Origin: Vibrio sinus
GTDB taxonomy: Bacteria > Pseudomonadota > Gammaproteobacteria > Enterobacterales > Vibrionaceae
Assembly (NCBI RefSeq): GCF_023634645.1
Contig: NZ_JAMKMR010000006.1
Location: forward strand, 62,001 to 126,000
Length of the DNA stretch: 64,000 nucleotides
Direction of reading: 5' to 3'
Shown: positions 1-8,202 of the stretch, in pieces
Layout of the letters: each line of letters starts with the position of its first letter
How positions within the stretch are numbered: position 1 is the first letter of the stretch
Notes under the pieces: model-generated
Database searches by the model: none
Seen by the model: only the letters and a program-made list of their open reading frames with translations
What the model was told of the DNA's origin: nothing
Translations under genes and position numbers: made by a program

Positions 1-378
1 TCTCAATTCTCTCACAATGCATGGCGTAACACTGCTATCGATGATGGCGGTATCGGTCAAGTTAAGTACCCACTTGTTGCTGACGTTAAACACGAAATCT
101 GCAAAGCGTACGACGTTGAGCACCCAGAAGCTGGCGTAGCTTTCCGTGGTTCTTTCCTAATTGATGAAGAAGGTCTTGTTCGTCACCAAGTTGTGAACGA
201 TCTTCCGCTTGGCCGTAACATCGACGAAATGCTACGCATGGTTGATGCTCTAAACTTCCACCAAACTCACGGTGAAGTTTGCCCAGCACAATGGGAAGAA
301 GGTAAAGCAGGTATGGACGCATCTCCAAAAGGCGTTGCTGCATTCCTATCTGAGCACGCTGAAGACCTAAGCAAGTAA
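1..378 (+). CDS. 2-Cys peroxiredoxin (AhpC/Prx1 type), C-terminal part
   Basis: The reading frame is open from base 1 and ends with TAA at 376-378, giving the last 125 residues; the start and the peroxidatic cysteine lie outside the window. Visible are the Prx1-type stretch FRGSFLIDEEG and the resolving-cysteine motif GEVCPAQWEEGKAG near the end, which is typical of AhpC/Prx1-type two-cysteine peroxiredoxins. Such cytoplasmic enzymes reduce H2O2 and organic hydroperoxides through an inter-subunit disulfide. Codon use looks like that of a highly expressed gene. A strong terminator follows about 90 bases downstream. The exact paralogue (AhpC or another peroxiredoxin) cannot be fixed from this fragment. 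Confidence 0.93.
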   Translation, partial: SQFSHNAWRNTAIDDGGIGQVKYPLVADVKHEICKAYDVEHPEAGVAFRGSFLIDEEGLVRHQVVNDLPLGRNIDEMLRMVDALNFHQTHGEVCPAQWEEGKAGMDASPKGVAAFLSEHAEDLSK

Positions 379-466
379 TCGACGCTTTAACACCTGCTCA
401 ACGGTGTAAGGTTGGAATAAATAAAGCAAAAGCTCATTGTCCAATCTGTTAAAGTAAAGTCTTATA

Positions 467-494
467 AGCCCAAAGCCCAGCTTTGGGCTTTTTT
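467..494 (+). terminator. Intrinsic terminator of the peroxiredoxin gene
   Basis: A perfect 10-bp stem, AGCCCAAAGC / GCTTTGGGCT, with a 3-base loop is followed directly by TTTTTC. It lies about 90 bases after the peroxiredoxin stop. Confidence 0.9.
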
Positions 495-689
495 CTTTCT
501 ACCCAATACGAACATCCATGTCATTTCTTACAATGAAAATATATTGCTAAAAAGACAAAACATATCATTTGACAGACTTTATAAATCGCAGCTCTTTAAA
601 CAGACAACATCAGTCATTATGATGGGTAACAAATCCGTTCATGGGTAACCAATCGAAACCCGCCACAATTAATCCAGGAGACACATTTT
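495..689 (+). promoter_or_regulatory. dapD upstream region with a 14-bp direct repeat
   Basis: This completes the 311-base stretch between the peroxiredoxin and dapD. It must hold the dapD promoter. The clearest structure is a direct repeat, ATGGGTAACAAATC at 622-635 and ATGGGTAACCAATC at 641-654 (one mismatch, 19-base period). A TTGACA at 569-574 could be a -35 box, but no well-spaced -10 box was found. The ribosome binding site AGGAG at 676-680 fits the dapD start. Confidence 0.35.
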
Positions 690-1721
690 ATGGCTTTTTT
701 CTCTCTCGCCTTTGGTACAGCAACAAAAAACCGCGGTGGAAAAGTTATCGAAGCGTTTTTTCCAAACCCAGTTTTACACCCAAGTGAGTCGCTGGTTGAA
801 GCAATCACTTCAGTGAGTGATTACGTAAGTGGTAACCAAGTGATTGAAGTTTCGCCATCTCAATGTGGCGCTATCGCTTCTGCTTTTGAAGCAAACGGAG
901 ATAATGCCAACGCTTCATTTGCAAACAAAGCGGCTAATTCAGCCCAACCTTTAGTTCTTGTATTGCTAGAAAGCGATACGAAACCAGAAAGCGTTGCTGA
1001 AGGCTTCCTCAAGCTGCAACTTATTTCTAACCGTTTAGTGAAGCCACACGGTACTGTATTGGATGGTATCTTTGGCCTATTGCACAATATCGCTTGGACG
1101 AACGAAGGCCCTATTGACCTTCCTGAACTTGCTGAACGCCAAATTGAAGCGCGTTTAGAAGGCCGCACACTTTCTGTCGACTGCGTGGACAAATTCCCGA
1201 AAATGACCGACTACGTGGTACCCAATGGGGTTCGTATTGCTGACACTTCTCGTGTTCGTCTTGGCGCTCATGTTGGTGAAGGCACCACAGTAATGCATGA
1301 AGGCTTTATTAACTTTAACGCCGGAACAACCGGCGTAAGCATGGTAGAAGGTCGCATTTCAGCTGGTGTTGTGGTTGGTGATGGTTCCGATATCGGTGGT
1401 GGCGCTTCCATTATGGGCACACTTTCTGGAGGCGGTAAAGTGATCGTTTCTATCGGCGAAAATGCTCTGCTTGGAGCCAATGCCGGCCTTGGATTCCCGC
1501 TAGGCGATCGTTGCACGATTGAGTCTGGTTTATATGTGACAGCAGGCTCTAAAGTTCTTATGCTTGACTCAGAAGGCAAAGAGGTCGAAGTCGTGAAAGC
1601 ACGCGATCTTGCTGGCCTATCAGATTTATTGTTCCGCCGTAACTCAGTAACTGGTCAAATTGAGTGCCTTGCAAATAAAACAGCCGTAGAGCTAAATAGC
1701 GAGCTTCACAGTAATAACTGA
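690..1721 (+). CDS. dapD: 2,3,4,5-tetrahydropyridine-2,6-dicarboxylate N-succinyltransferase
   Basis: The 343-residue protein matches the long form of DapD known from Vibrio and Pseudomonas rather than the shorter E. coli form. It transfers succinyl from succinyl-CoA to tetrahydrodipicolinate in the cytoplasm, a step to meso-diaminopimelate and lysine. An N-terminal alpha/beta region (about 1-180) is followed by a left-handed beta-helix (about 183-290) with hexapeptide-like repeats such as ISAGVVVGDGSDIGGGAS. The ATG is preceded by AGGAG at good spacing. A terminator follows within 30 bases, so it appears monocistronic. dapB, a later-numbered gene of the same pathway, is at the far right of the window. 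Very sure. Confidence 0.97.
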   Translation: MAFFSLAFGTATKNRGGKVIEAFFPNPVLHPSESLVEAITSVSDYVSGNQVIEVSPSQCGAIASAFEANGDNANASFANKAANSAQPLVLVLLESDTKPESVAEGFLKLQLISNRLVKPHGTVLDGIFGLLHNIAWTNEGPIDLPELAERQIEARLEGRTLSVDCVDKFPKMTDYVVPNGVRIADTSRVRLGAHVGEGTTVMHEGFINFNAGTTGVSMVEGRISAGVVVGDGSDIGGGASIMGTLSGGGKVIVSIGENALLGANAGLGFPLGDRCTIESGLYVTAGSKVLMLDSEGKEVEVVKARDLAGLSDLLFRRNSVTGQIECLANKTAVELNSELHSNN

Positions 1722-1746
1722 TGACGAGTCAAAATTAATGTAAACC

Positions 1747-1770
1747 GGCTGGCTGATGCCAGCCTTTTTT
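1747..1770 (+). terminator. Intrinsic terminator of dapD
   Basis: Perfect 7-bp stem GGCTGGC / GCCAGCC around TGAT, followed by six T. Confidence 0.88.
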
Positions 1771-1850
1771 ATTTCGTTCTTTACGACTCTAGCGAAATCC
1801 AGTCTATTATTTAATTACTCAATATAAAAATAAGAAGCTAGGATAACGCC

Positions 1851-2855
1851 ATGAATGAATTCGTAAGACAACTGCCGAAAGTAGAACTTCACCTTCACAT
1901 AGAAGGCTCCCTCGAACCTGAACTCATGTTTGAACTTGCCCACCGCAACCACATTGAAATACCCTTTAATTCACCAGAAGAAGTCAAACAAGCCTATCAG
2001 TTCAGTAACCTTCAATCTTTTCTAGATATTTATTATCAAGGTGCCAATGTATTGGTTCATGAACAAGACTTTTTCGACCTGACTTGGGCGTATCTGATGC
2101 GTTGCCGGGAAGACAACGTAGTCCATACCGAAATTTTCTTTGATCCGCAAACCCATACTGAGCGTGGTATTGCTTTTGAAACCGTAGTTAATGGTATTAC
2201 ACGAGCGTTAGACAAAGCCAACCATGAACTTAATATAAGCAGTCAGCTCATCATGTGCTTCTTGCGCCACTTAGATGAAGCCTCAGCGTTTCAAACCTTA
2301 CAACAAGCAATACCATTTAAAGATAAGATCATCGCCGTTGGGCTCGACTCTTCTGAACAAGGCCATCCACCAGAAAAATTTGCTCGAGTATTTGAAAAAG
2401 CCATTGAAGAAGGGTTTCTCACCGTTGCCCATGCCGGAGAGGAAGGCTCAGCGCAAAACATCTGGGACGCCATTGAACTACTTAAGACCTCACGCATCGA
2501 CCACGGTGTGAGATGCTCCGACGACCCCCACTTAGTTGAAACCTTAGCCCAGCAGCAAGTACCGCTAACCGTTTGCCCGCTTTCCAATATCAAACTGAAA
2601 GTATTTGAAACGATGGAGCAACACAATATCGCTGAACTACTCAGGGCGGGATTATGTGTCACGATAAACTCAGATGACCCTGCCTATTTTGGTGGCTATA
2701 TGAATGACAACTTCAACGCCGTTGCTAATGCTCACCAGCTAAGCAAAAAAGAGCTGGCCCAGTTTAGCATCAACGCCATTAACGCAAGCTTTATCGCCCC
2801 TCAAGCGAAGGAAGATTTGATCTCTTCCGTCTGGCAATATACTGAAAGCCACTAA
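1851..2855 (+). CDS. add: Adenine/adenosine deaminase family protein (adenine deaminase subtype likely)
   Basis: A 334-residue amidohydrolase of the adenosine deaminase family, acting in purine salvage by hydrolytic deamination. Zinc ligands are visible in HLHIEG (H14, H16), in HAGEEG and in the SDDPAYFGG motif near the C-terminus; IDHGVR is also present. The family wording around FDPQTHTERG and VGLDSSEQGHPP is close to what I recall of the Pseudomonas adenine deaminase subgroup of this family, so adenine to hypoxanthine may be the main reaction rather than adenosine to inosine. That subtype call is an inference from memory of sequence resemblance. It stands alone between terminators. Confidence 0.9.
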   Translation: MNEFVRQLPKVELHLHIEGSLEPELMFELAHRNHIEIPFNSPEEVKQAYQFSNLQSFLDIYYQGANVLVHEQDFFDLTWAYLMRCREDNVVHTEIFFDPQTHTERGIAFETVVNGITRALDKANHELNISSQLIMCFLRHLDEASAFQTLQQAIPFKDKIIAVGLDSSEQGHPPEKFARVFEKAIEEGFLTVAHAGEEGSAQNIWDAIELLKTSRIDHGVRCSDDPHLVETLAQQQVPLTVCPLSNIKLKVFETMEQHNIAELLRAGLCVTINSDDPAYFGGYMNDNFNAVANAHQLSKKELAQFSINAINASFIAPQAKEDLISSVWQYTESH

Positions 2856-2860
2856 AGATA

Positions 2861-2896
2861 AGCCTGGTCGAAGTTTGACCAGGCTAGGCAGTTTTT
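2861..2896 (+). terminator. Probable terminator of the deaminase gene
   Basis: Perfect 9-bp stem AGCCTGGTC / GACCAGGCT with a 7-base loop starts 5 bases after the stop. The T run comes only after AGGCAG, so the terminator is somewhat degenerate. Confidence 0.6.
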
Positions 2897-2958
2897 GATA
2901 TTAATAACAGTAGAGCTCAATTCAATCACTCACGAGCAAGGTAGAGGCAAAAAGTAGT

Positions 2959-3510
2959 ATGTATATATTTGGTTATGGCAGCTTGATGAATTCAGAATCG
3001 AGAAAGCGAACTGGACAAACCGGAACTGCTATACCTGTCTTTGCCCATGGACTGGTGCGCCATTGGGGAAAACTGCAGCACAGTACCATTATGGCTCCCC
3101 TTATCGTGTCGCAAGGCCACGGTAAAGTGAATGGCGTGCTTATCGAGGTTGATGACAATGAACTGCCATCCTTTGATGAAAGAGAAAGTGGCTACGATCG
3201 CATCCAATTGTTGCCCGAAAACATTGAAACGGATCATGAATTCAATCACAACGCGCCGATTTGGGTTTACGTCAGAGAAGATCATCAACCTCCATGCCAG
3301 CTAATCCCTATCATGCAAAGTTATGTCGATACTGTGATTGCTGGCTGTTTGGAAATCTCGGAGCTGTTTGCCGAGCAATTTATTCAGCATACTCTAGGCT
3401 GGCACTTTCCTATCGAAGACGACCGGCTTGCCCCCAAATATGGAAATCTAGCCGGTGTTCAGTCGCACCATAGAGTGTTAATTGACGAGCTACTAACTAA
3501 AGCGTCTTAA
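2959..3510 (+). CDS. Gamma-glutamylcyclotransferase-like protein
   Basis: A 183-residue protein with the GGCT fold signature FGYGSLM at its N-terminus and an ERESGYDR segment that carries the likely catalytic glutamate. Family members convert gamma-glutamyl peptides to 5-oxoproline plus the free amine or amino acid; several bacterial members have no proven substrate. Its stop overlaps the 3' end of galM by 14 bases, tail to tail. No signal peptide is seen, so it should be cytoplasmic. The family is clear, the substrate is not. Confidence 0.85.
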   Translation: MYIFGYGSLMNSESRKRTGQTGTAIPVFAHGLVRHWGKLQHSTIMAPLIVSQGHGKVNGVLIEVDDNELPSFDERESGYDRIQLLPENIETDHEFNHNAPIWVYVREDHQPPCQLIPIMQSYVDTVIAGCLEISELFAEQFIQHTLGWHFPIEDDRLAPKYGNLAGVQSHHRVLIDELLTKAS

Positions 3511-4552
3511 ACTGATATTGCGTCGAAAATTGGTACACTTCACCCGGTTTTAAGATACAACTTGGCTGTTGCCACTCTGGGTGATTCGGAGCGTCGGGAA
3601 GAAATTGTGTTTCTAGCGCAAAACCTGCGTAATCAATATATTTGCCTTGCTGCCTATTCGGCGTGCCCGCTAGCCAGTTTCCGGTGTAAAGTTGCATGGC
3701 AGGTTTATCGGTAAAGACGCTCAGTTGTACTTTTCCATCTGGTGAGGTTACTTGCGCCGCCACTTCACCTTGTCGACAAACGGGGTTAAGAACAAAGCTG
3801 TGATCGTAGCCTTTGGCGATGTTTTGTTGATCATCAAGTAAGAAATCCTGTGCCAAGGTTTTGCTCTGTCTAAAATCAAACCCCGTCCCTTCTACTGACA
3901 CAGGTTTATCCAGGGGTATCCCATTTTGATTGGTGGGCAAGTACTGATCGGCATTAATTCGTACCTGATGCGTTCGGCAATCCGTTTCACCCGCACTTAA
4001 ATTAAAATAGGCATGATTGGTCAGATTAACTGGAGTCGGCGAGTCGGTTGTGGCGTGATAACGAATATCAACCGTATTGTCCGATGTCACTTGATAAGTG
4101 ACCGATACAGCAAGATTACCTGGGAAGCCTTGCTCTCCATCCGGTGAGCTCAATGTAAGCACCGCTTTATTTCTAGTTTGCTCAACAAGAGTCCAACGTT
4201 TTTTATCAAAACCTGTACGCCCACCATGCAAGCAATTGCCTGCTTGATTGGTATCCACTTGATAGGTTTTGTCACCAATCTGAAAACGCCCCTGCTCAAT
4301 ACGGTTGGCATATCGCCCAATCGTCGCCCCTAAATAGCACTCTTGGTTTTGAAAATCGTCAATATTGCTGACACCAAGCAGTAGTTCACGCTTTTCACTT
4401 TCATCCACATCCAACTGACAACTCAACCAAGTTGCGCCAATATCCATAATGACGATGGACAGACCCGCATCGCTGCTCAGTGTGAGCACCTTGGCTGGCG
4501 CACCGTCGTGAGCCAGAGTTTGTGTCATTGACTTCTCAAGTATCAAGCTCAT
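3497..4552 (-). CDS. galM: Aldose 1-epimerase (galactose mutarotase)
   Basis: A 351-residue mutarotase that interconverts beta- and alpha-galactose ahead of galactokinase. The NHAYFNLS motif holds a catalytic histidine, and FALETQFLPDAP near the C-terminus holds the catalytic glutamate (about E314). It is the last gene of the gal operon. The first ATG is preceded by AAGGAT overlapping the galK stop, which favours this start over the in-frame Met nine residues further in. Its last 14 bases overlap the convergent gamma-glutamylcyclotransferase-like gene. Confidence 0.95.
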   Translation of the reverse strand: MSLILEKSMTQTLAHDGAPAKVLTLSSDAGLSIVIMDIGATWLSCQLDVDESEKRELLLGVSNIDDFQNQECYLGATIGRYANRIEQGRFQIGDKTYQVDTNQAGNCLHGGRTGFDKKRWTLVEQTRNKAVLTLSSPDGEQGFPGNLAVSVTYQVTSDNTVDIRYHATTDSPTPVNLTNHAYFNLSAGETDCRTHQVRINADQYLPTNQNGIPLDKPVSVEGTGFDFRQSKTLAQDFLLDDQQNIAKGYDHSFVLNPVCRQGEVAAQVTSPDGKVQLSVFTDKPAMQLYTGNWLAGTPNRQQGKYIDYAGFALETQFLPDAPNHPEWQQPSCILKPGEVYQFSTQYQFKTL

Positions 4553-4561
4553 GGTTAATCC

Positions 4562-5716
4562 TTATTTGATAAGGCCTGCACCTTGTGATGCTTGGCAAAC
4601 ATAAATGGACGCTTCTAAGCCAGTTAATGACTGATATTGCGCTTCAACTGCCGCTTTTACGAAATCGACCAATCGAGGTGGTACCAGCGCAACGATGCAG
4701 CCACCAAAACCACCACCTGTCATGCGAACGCCACCTTCTTCACCGACCACTGCTTTCACAATCTCAACCAAGCTATCGATTTCTTTTACCGTGATGGCAA
4801 AATCATCACGCATTGAAGCGTGAGATTGCGCCATTAGTTTCGCCATTTGCTCGATATCATCGTTGGCTAACGCTTTCGCAGCTTCTAATGTGCGGGCATT
4901 TTCAGTAATCACGTGGCGCGCACGCTTGAATACCACCTCCGTCATATCCGAGCGTTTGGCATTCAGCATTTCTTCTGTGGCATCACGCAATGCCTGCACC
5001 TCTAACACGCGAGCCGCCTCTTCACATTGCTCGCGCCGGGTATTGTATTCGCTGTCCACCAAGCCACGTTGTTTATTGGAGTTAATGATGACGACCGAGA
5101 CATCGTTCGGCATAGCCACTGCCTGAGTTTCGAGACTACGGCAATCCAAAAGCATGGCATGATCTTGGCGACCTTCTGCTGATATCATCTGATCCATAAT
5201 GCCGCAGTTGCAGCCCACAAATTCATTTTCCGCACGTTGGCCAATTAGCGCTATCTCGGCTTGGCTGATTTCTAATCCAAACAAAACCTTGAACGTTTGA
5301 CCAATAACCACTTCCAATGCTGCCGATGAACTTAACCCAGCCCCTTGTGGCACGTTTCCACTCACGGCCAAGTCAAGGCCTTGAATATCATAACCTTGCT
5401 CCAATAGGCATTGGACGACACCACGAATGTAGTTGGACCACATTTTATCTTGGCTAAACGTGATTGCCTTGCTGATGTCAAATTCATCCACTTCATTGCC
5501 GTAGTCGACCGACACCACACGCACGACGTTATCACTGCGTTTGCTCGCTACCACGACCGTTTGATAATTGATCGCACAAGGTAATACAAAACCATCGTTA
5601 TAATCGGTGTGTTCACCAATTAAATTTACTCTTCCTGGGGCTTGAATGCAGTGAGTCGCAGGATATTGAAAAACACTTTGGAAACAGGTTTTCACATTTT
5701 GGATGAGTGAGGACAT
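4562..5716 (-). CDS. galK: Galactokinase
   Basis: A 384-residue GHMP kinase that phosphorylates alpha-D-galactose with ATP to galactose 1-phosphate in the cytoplasm. The galactokinase signature [15 protein letters not shown] is near the N-terminus, the ATP-binding [11 protein letters not shown] in the first half, and the C-terminal GHMP motif MTGGGFGGC near residue 340. It lies 9 bases upstream of galM and 13 bases downstream of galT, so the operon is tight. Full length with no missing motif. Confidence 0.97.
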   Translation of the reverse strand: MSSLIQNVKTCFQSVFQYPATHCIQAPGRVNLIGEHTDYNDGFVLPCAINYQTVVVASKRSDNVVRVVSVDYGNEVDEFDISKAITFSQDKMWSNYIRGVVQCLLEQGYDIQGLDLAVSGNVPQGAGLSSSAALEVVIGQTFKVLFGLEISQAEIALIGQRAENEFVGCNCGIMDQMISAEGRQDHAMLLDCRSLETQAVAMPNDVSVVIINSNKQRGLVDSEYNTRREQCEEAARVLEVQALRDATEEMLNAKRSDMTEVVFKRARHVITENARTLEAAKALANDDIEQMAKLMAQSHASMRDDFAITVKEIDSLVEIVKAVVGEEGGVRMTGGGFGGCIVALVPPRLVDFVKAAVEAQYQSLTGLEASIYVCQASQGAGLIK

Positions 5717-5729
5717 ATTCGCTACTCTA

Positions 5730-6785
5730 TTACTTATCTAATGTTTGTTCTTTATAATGGATATCACTGACATCTCTTAATCGCTGCGCTGCTTGCTCTG
5801 CGGTCAAATCACGCTGAGTTTCGGCCAGCATTTCATAACCCACCATAAATTTTCGAACTGTTGCTGAGCGCAGTAATGGTGGATAAAACAAGGCGTGTAG
5901 CTGCCAGTGATCGATGTTGGTTCCTTGCTCGAAAAATGGTGCGTAATGCCAGCCCATTGAGTAAGGAAATGAACACTGGAATAAGTTGTCGTAGCGGCTA
6001 GTCAGTTTCTTTATGGCCAGCGCTAGGTCTTCTCGCTGCGCATCGCTTAGCTCACTCATGCGGCGAATATGACTTTTTGGCAGCAGCATGGTTTCAAACG
6101 GCCAGGCGGCCCAATATGGCACAACGGCTAGCCAATGCTCGGTTTCAACAACGATTCGACTGCCATCACGCAGCTCAGCGGTCACATAATCGACCAGCAA
6201 GTTGGATCCACGCTGCTCAAAATACGCTTTGAGGTGTTTTTCTTTACGCTCGATTTCGTTAGGCAAAAAGCTGTTGGCCCACACTTGACCATGGGGGTGA
6301 GGCTGCGAGCAACCCATCGTTTCGCCTTTATTTTCGAAGACCTGAACCCATAGATACTCTTTACCCAACGATTCAATTTGTTCGTTCCAAGTATCAATCA
6401 CTTCGCCAATCTGGCTAACAGAAAGTTCTGGCAAGGTTTTGCTGTGATCTGGCGAAAAGCAAATCACGCGACTTAAGCCGCGAGCACTTTGAGCTTTAAA
6501 TAGTGGGTTGTCAGATTCAGGCGCCGCTGGCGTATCTGTCATTAAAGCGGCAAAGTCGTTACCGAATACATACGTTCCCTTGTAGTCCGGATTCACATCC
6601 CCAGAGATTCGATCGTTAGTAGGACACAAAAAGCAGCTTTGCTCATAACTAGGCAAAACATCAACAGATGGCTTTTCATCTTGACCGCTCCAAGGGCGTT
6701 TCGCTCGGTGCGGCGAGACCAATACCCACTGGCCTGTAAGCGGGTTATAGCGACGATGTGGATGATCGACCGGATTAAATTTCAT
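5730..6785 (-). CDS. galT: Galactose-1-phosphate uridylyltransferase
   Basis: A 351-residue HIT-superfamily enzyme that exchanges galactose 1-phosphate with UDP-glucose. The catalytic HPH motif is at about 163-165 in QPHPHGQVW, and a CFLC pair at 51-54 with a downstream histidine would bind zinc. Full length compared with the E. coli enzyme. It is the second gene of the galETKM operon, 74 bases after galE. Confidence 0.97.
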   Translation of the reverse strand: MKFNPVDHPHRRYNPLTGQWVLVSPHRAKRPWSGQDEKPSVDVLPSYEQSCFLCPTNDRISGDVNPDYKGTYVFGNDFAALMTDTPAAPESDNPLFKAQSARGLSRVICFSPDHSKTLPELSVSQIGEVIDTWNEQIESLGKEYLWVQVFENKGETMGCSQPHPHGQVWANSFLPNEIERKEKHLKAYFEQRGSNLLVDYVTAELRDGSRIVVETEHWLAVVPYWAAWPFETMLLPKSHIRRMSELSDAQREDLALAIKKLTSRYDNLFQCSFPYSMGWHYAPFFEQGTNIDHWQLHALFYPPLLRSATVRKFMVGYEMLAETQRDLTAEQAAQRLRDVSDIHYKEQTLDK

Positions 6786-6859
6786 AACTAATTACTCAAG
6801 CTTAAAGACAATCTTTACCCCAACAGCAGAACACGCTATTCATTAGGGAAAACTAAAGG

Positions 6860-7876
6860 TTATTTGTGGTATCCATTTGGGTTTTTCGATTGCCAACTCC
6901 AGGCATCTTTCGTCATATCTACCAGTGTTCGAATAGCTTTCCAGCCTAATTCCTTTTCTGCTTTTTCAGAGCTCGACCAACATTCTGCGATATCGCCAGG
7001 GCGGCGAGCGCAAATCTGATATTTCAGCTCATGACCACAGGCTTGACTGAATGCTTGGATCATTTCTAGCACGCTTGAGCCTTTGCCTGTACCAAGGTTA
7101 AAAATATGCAGCCCTTGCTTTTCACCCACGGAGTTTAACGCTGCGATATGACCATCGGCGAGGTCTAGTACATGGATATAATCACGAACGCCTGTGCCAT
7201 CAGGGGTTGGGTAATCATCACCAAACACCGATACATGCTCGCGGCGACCAACCGCGACTTGGGCCACATAAGGCATGAGATTATTCGGTATTCCTTGTGG
7301 ATCTTCGCCCATCAATCCAGAAGGGTGAGCGCCAACGGGGTTAAAATAGCGGAGTAAAGTAATGCTCCAATCACTTTCCGCTTGATAAAAGTCAGACAAG
7401 CATTGTTCAACCATGTATTTACTACGACCATAAGGGTTGGTGGTGGCACCTGTAGGAGAAGATTCAGTAATCGGCACAATTTCAGGATCGCCATAAACGG
7501 TAGCGGAAGAGCTAAAGACAATACTTTTTACCCCCGCCTTTTTCATTGAGCGAGCCAAAACCAAAGTGCCATTCACATTGTTGTCGTAATACTCTAGTGG
7601 TTTAGAAACAGACTCGCCCACCGCTTTTAATCCAGCAAAGTGGATCACAGATTGAATCTTGTGCTCGGCAAAAATTGCATCAAGTAAGCTCTCATCACGC
7701 ACATCGCCTTGATAAAACGTTGGCATTTTGCCTGTTAACGTTTCGATACGATTGAGCACTTCTTGATTGGAATTACATAAGTTGTCGACAATGATTGGCT
7801 CAATACCCGCATCAATCATTTGCACACAAGTATGGCTGCCGATGTATCCTGTACCGCCCGTTACTAGCACTTTCAC
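6860..7876 (-). CDS. galE: UDP-glucose 4-epimerase
   Basis: A 338-residue extended short-chain dehydrogenase that interconverts UDP-galactose and UDP-glucose with bound NAD. The nucleotide-binding motif GGTGYIGSHT is at about 7-16 and the catalytic YGRSK (YxxxK) near 149-153; S/T-rich SSSATVYG precedes it. The start codon is GTG (complement of 7874-7876) with GGAG seven bases upstream, so expression may be slightly tempered. It is the first gene of galETKM and the one next to the CRP/operator region. Confidence 0.97.
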   Translation of the reverse strand: MKVLVTGGTGYIGSHTCVQMIDAGIEPIIVDNLCNSNQEVLNRIETLTGKMPTFYQGDVRDESLLDAIFAEHKIQSVIHFAGLKAVGESVSKPLEYYDNNVNGTLVLARSMKKAGVKSIVFSSSATVYGDPEIVPITESSPTGATTNPYGRSKYMVEQCLSDFYQAESDWSITLLRYFNPVGAHPSGLMGEDPQGIPNNLMPYVAQVAVGRREHVSVFGDDYPTPDGTGVRDYIHVLDLADGHIAALNSVGEKQGLHIFNLGTGKGSSVLEMIQAFSQACGHELKYQICARRPGDIAECWSSSEKAEKELGWKAIRTLVDMTKDAWSWQSKNPNGYHK

Positions 7877-7932
7877 AAGTTCACTCCCACTTTCTACATA
7901 TTGTTGCGTTCAATATGGTCATATTGCTGCTT

Positions 7933-7952
7933 AGAGCGAATTCTAACAACTA
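7933..7952 (-). promoter_or_regulatory. Proposed gal operon promoter (extended -10)
   Basis: Reading the minus strand, TGTTAGAAT contains a TAGAAT -10 box (7945-7940) with the extended TGn element. A start near 7934 would place the CRP site centre (7975.5) at about -41.5, the class II position, and the adjacent operator centre at about -60.5. No good -35 box is seen, as expected for a CRP-dependent promoter. The transcription start is inferred. Confidence 0.5.
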
Positions 7953-7967
7953 CGTTAGCCATCTCGC

Positions 7968-7983
7968 TGTGATCAGGATCACA
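7968..7983. promoter_or_regulatory. CRP binding site upstream of galE
   Basis: TGTGATCAGGATCACA has both perfect half sites, TGTGA and TCACA, with the canonical 6-base spacer. It lies 92 bases upstream of the galE start and implies cAMP-CRP activation of the gal operon under glucose limitation. Confidence 0.8.
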
Positions 7984-7987
7984 TCAA

Positions 7988-8001
7988 TGTAAACGTTTTC
8001 A
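7988..8001. promoter_or_regulatory. GalR/LacI-family operator 1
   Basis: TGTAAACGTTTTCA is a near-palindrome with the central CG and AANCGNTT core of LacI-family operators. It abuts the CRP site, centre to centre 19 bp. This is the same relative spacing as CRP and the external operator in the E. coli gal promoter. Confidence 0.7.
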
Positions 8002-8097
8002 CTAACAGCTATATATGATGTGAAACAACTATATTCTATGTTTAGAAAGCTTAAGTGTCACATGATCGAGTCTTTTTTATCTCAACGTACCAAAAAT

Positions 8098-8111
8098 TGT
8101 AAACGATTACA
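8098..8111. promoter_or_regulatory. GalR/LacI-family operator 2
   Basis: TGTAAACGATTACA is an almost perfect palindrome of the same family, 110 bp from operator 1 centre to centre. That distance suits DNA looping. It also sits about 50 bases upstream of a TATAAT element facing the TadG-like gene, so it could act on either side. Confidence 0.65.
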
Positions 8112-8156
8112 TCAAAGATGAACCATCAAAGTTAGGTTAAATTTTGCACTCTTGAC

Positions 8157-8162
8157 TATAAT
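8157..8162 (+). promoter_or_regulatory. Possible -10 box of the TadG-TadE-TadE operon
   Basis: TATAAT is a consensus -10 element 41 bases before the favoured ATG. A convincing -35 box at 17 bp is absent. It overlaps the first codons of the longest possible reading frame (TTG at 8152), which argues against that start. Confidence 0.4.
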
Positions 8163-8202
8163 TATTGGAATATATGTCACGTTTATTATGGACTGTCACT
8201 AC

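Noticed and set aside
8152..8202. N-terminal extension of the TadG-like protein from a TTG start
   Set aside because: A TATAAT box lies on these codons and no ribosome binding site precedes the TTG; ATG at 8203 or 8188 gives a normal TadG N-terminus.
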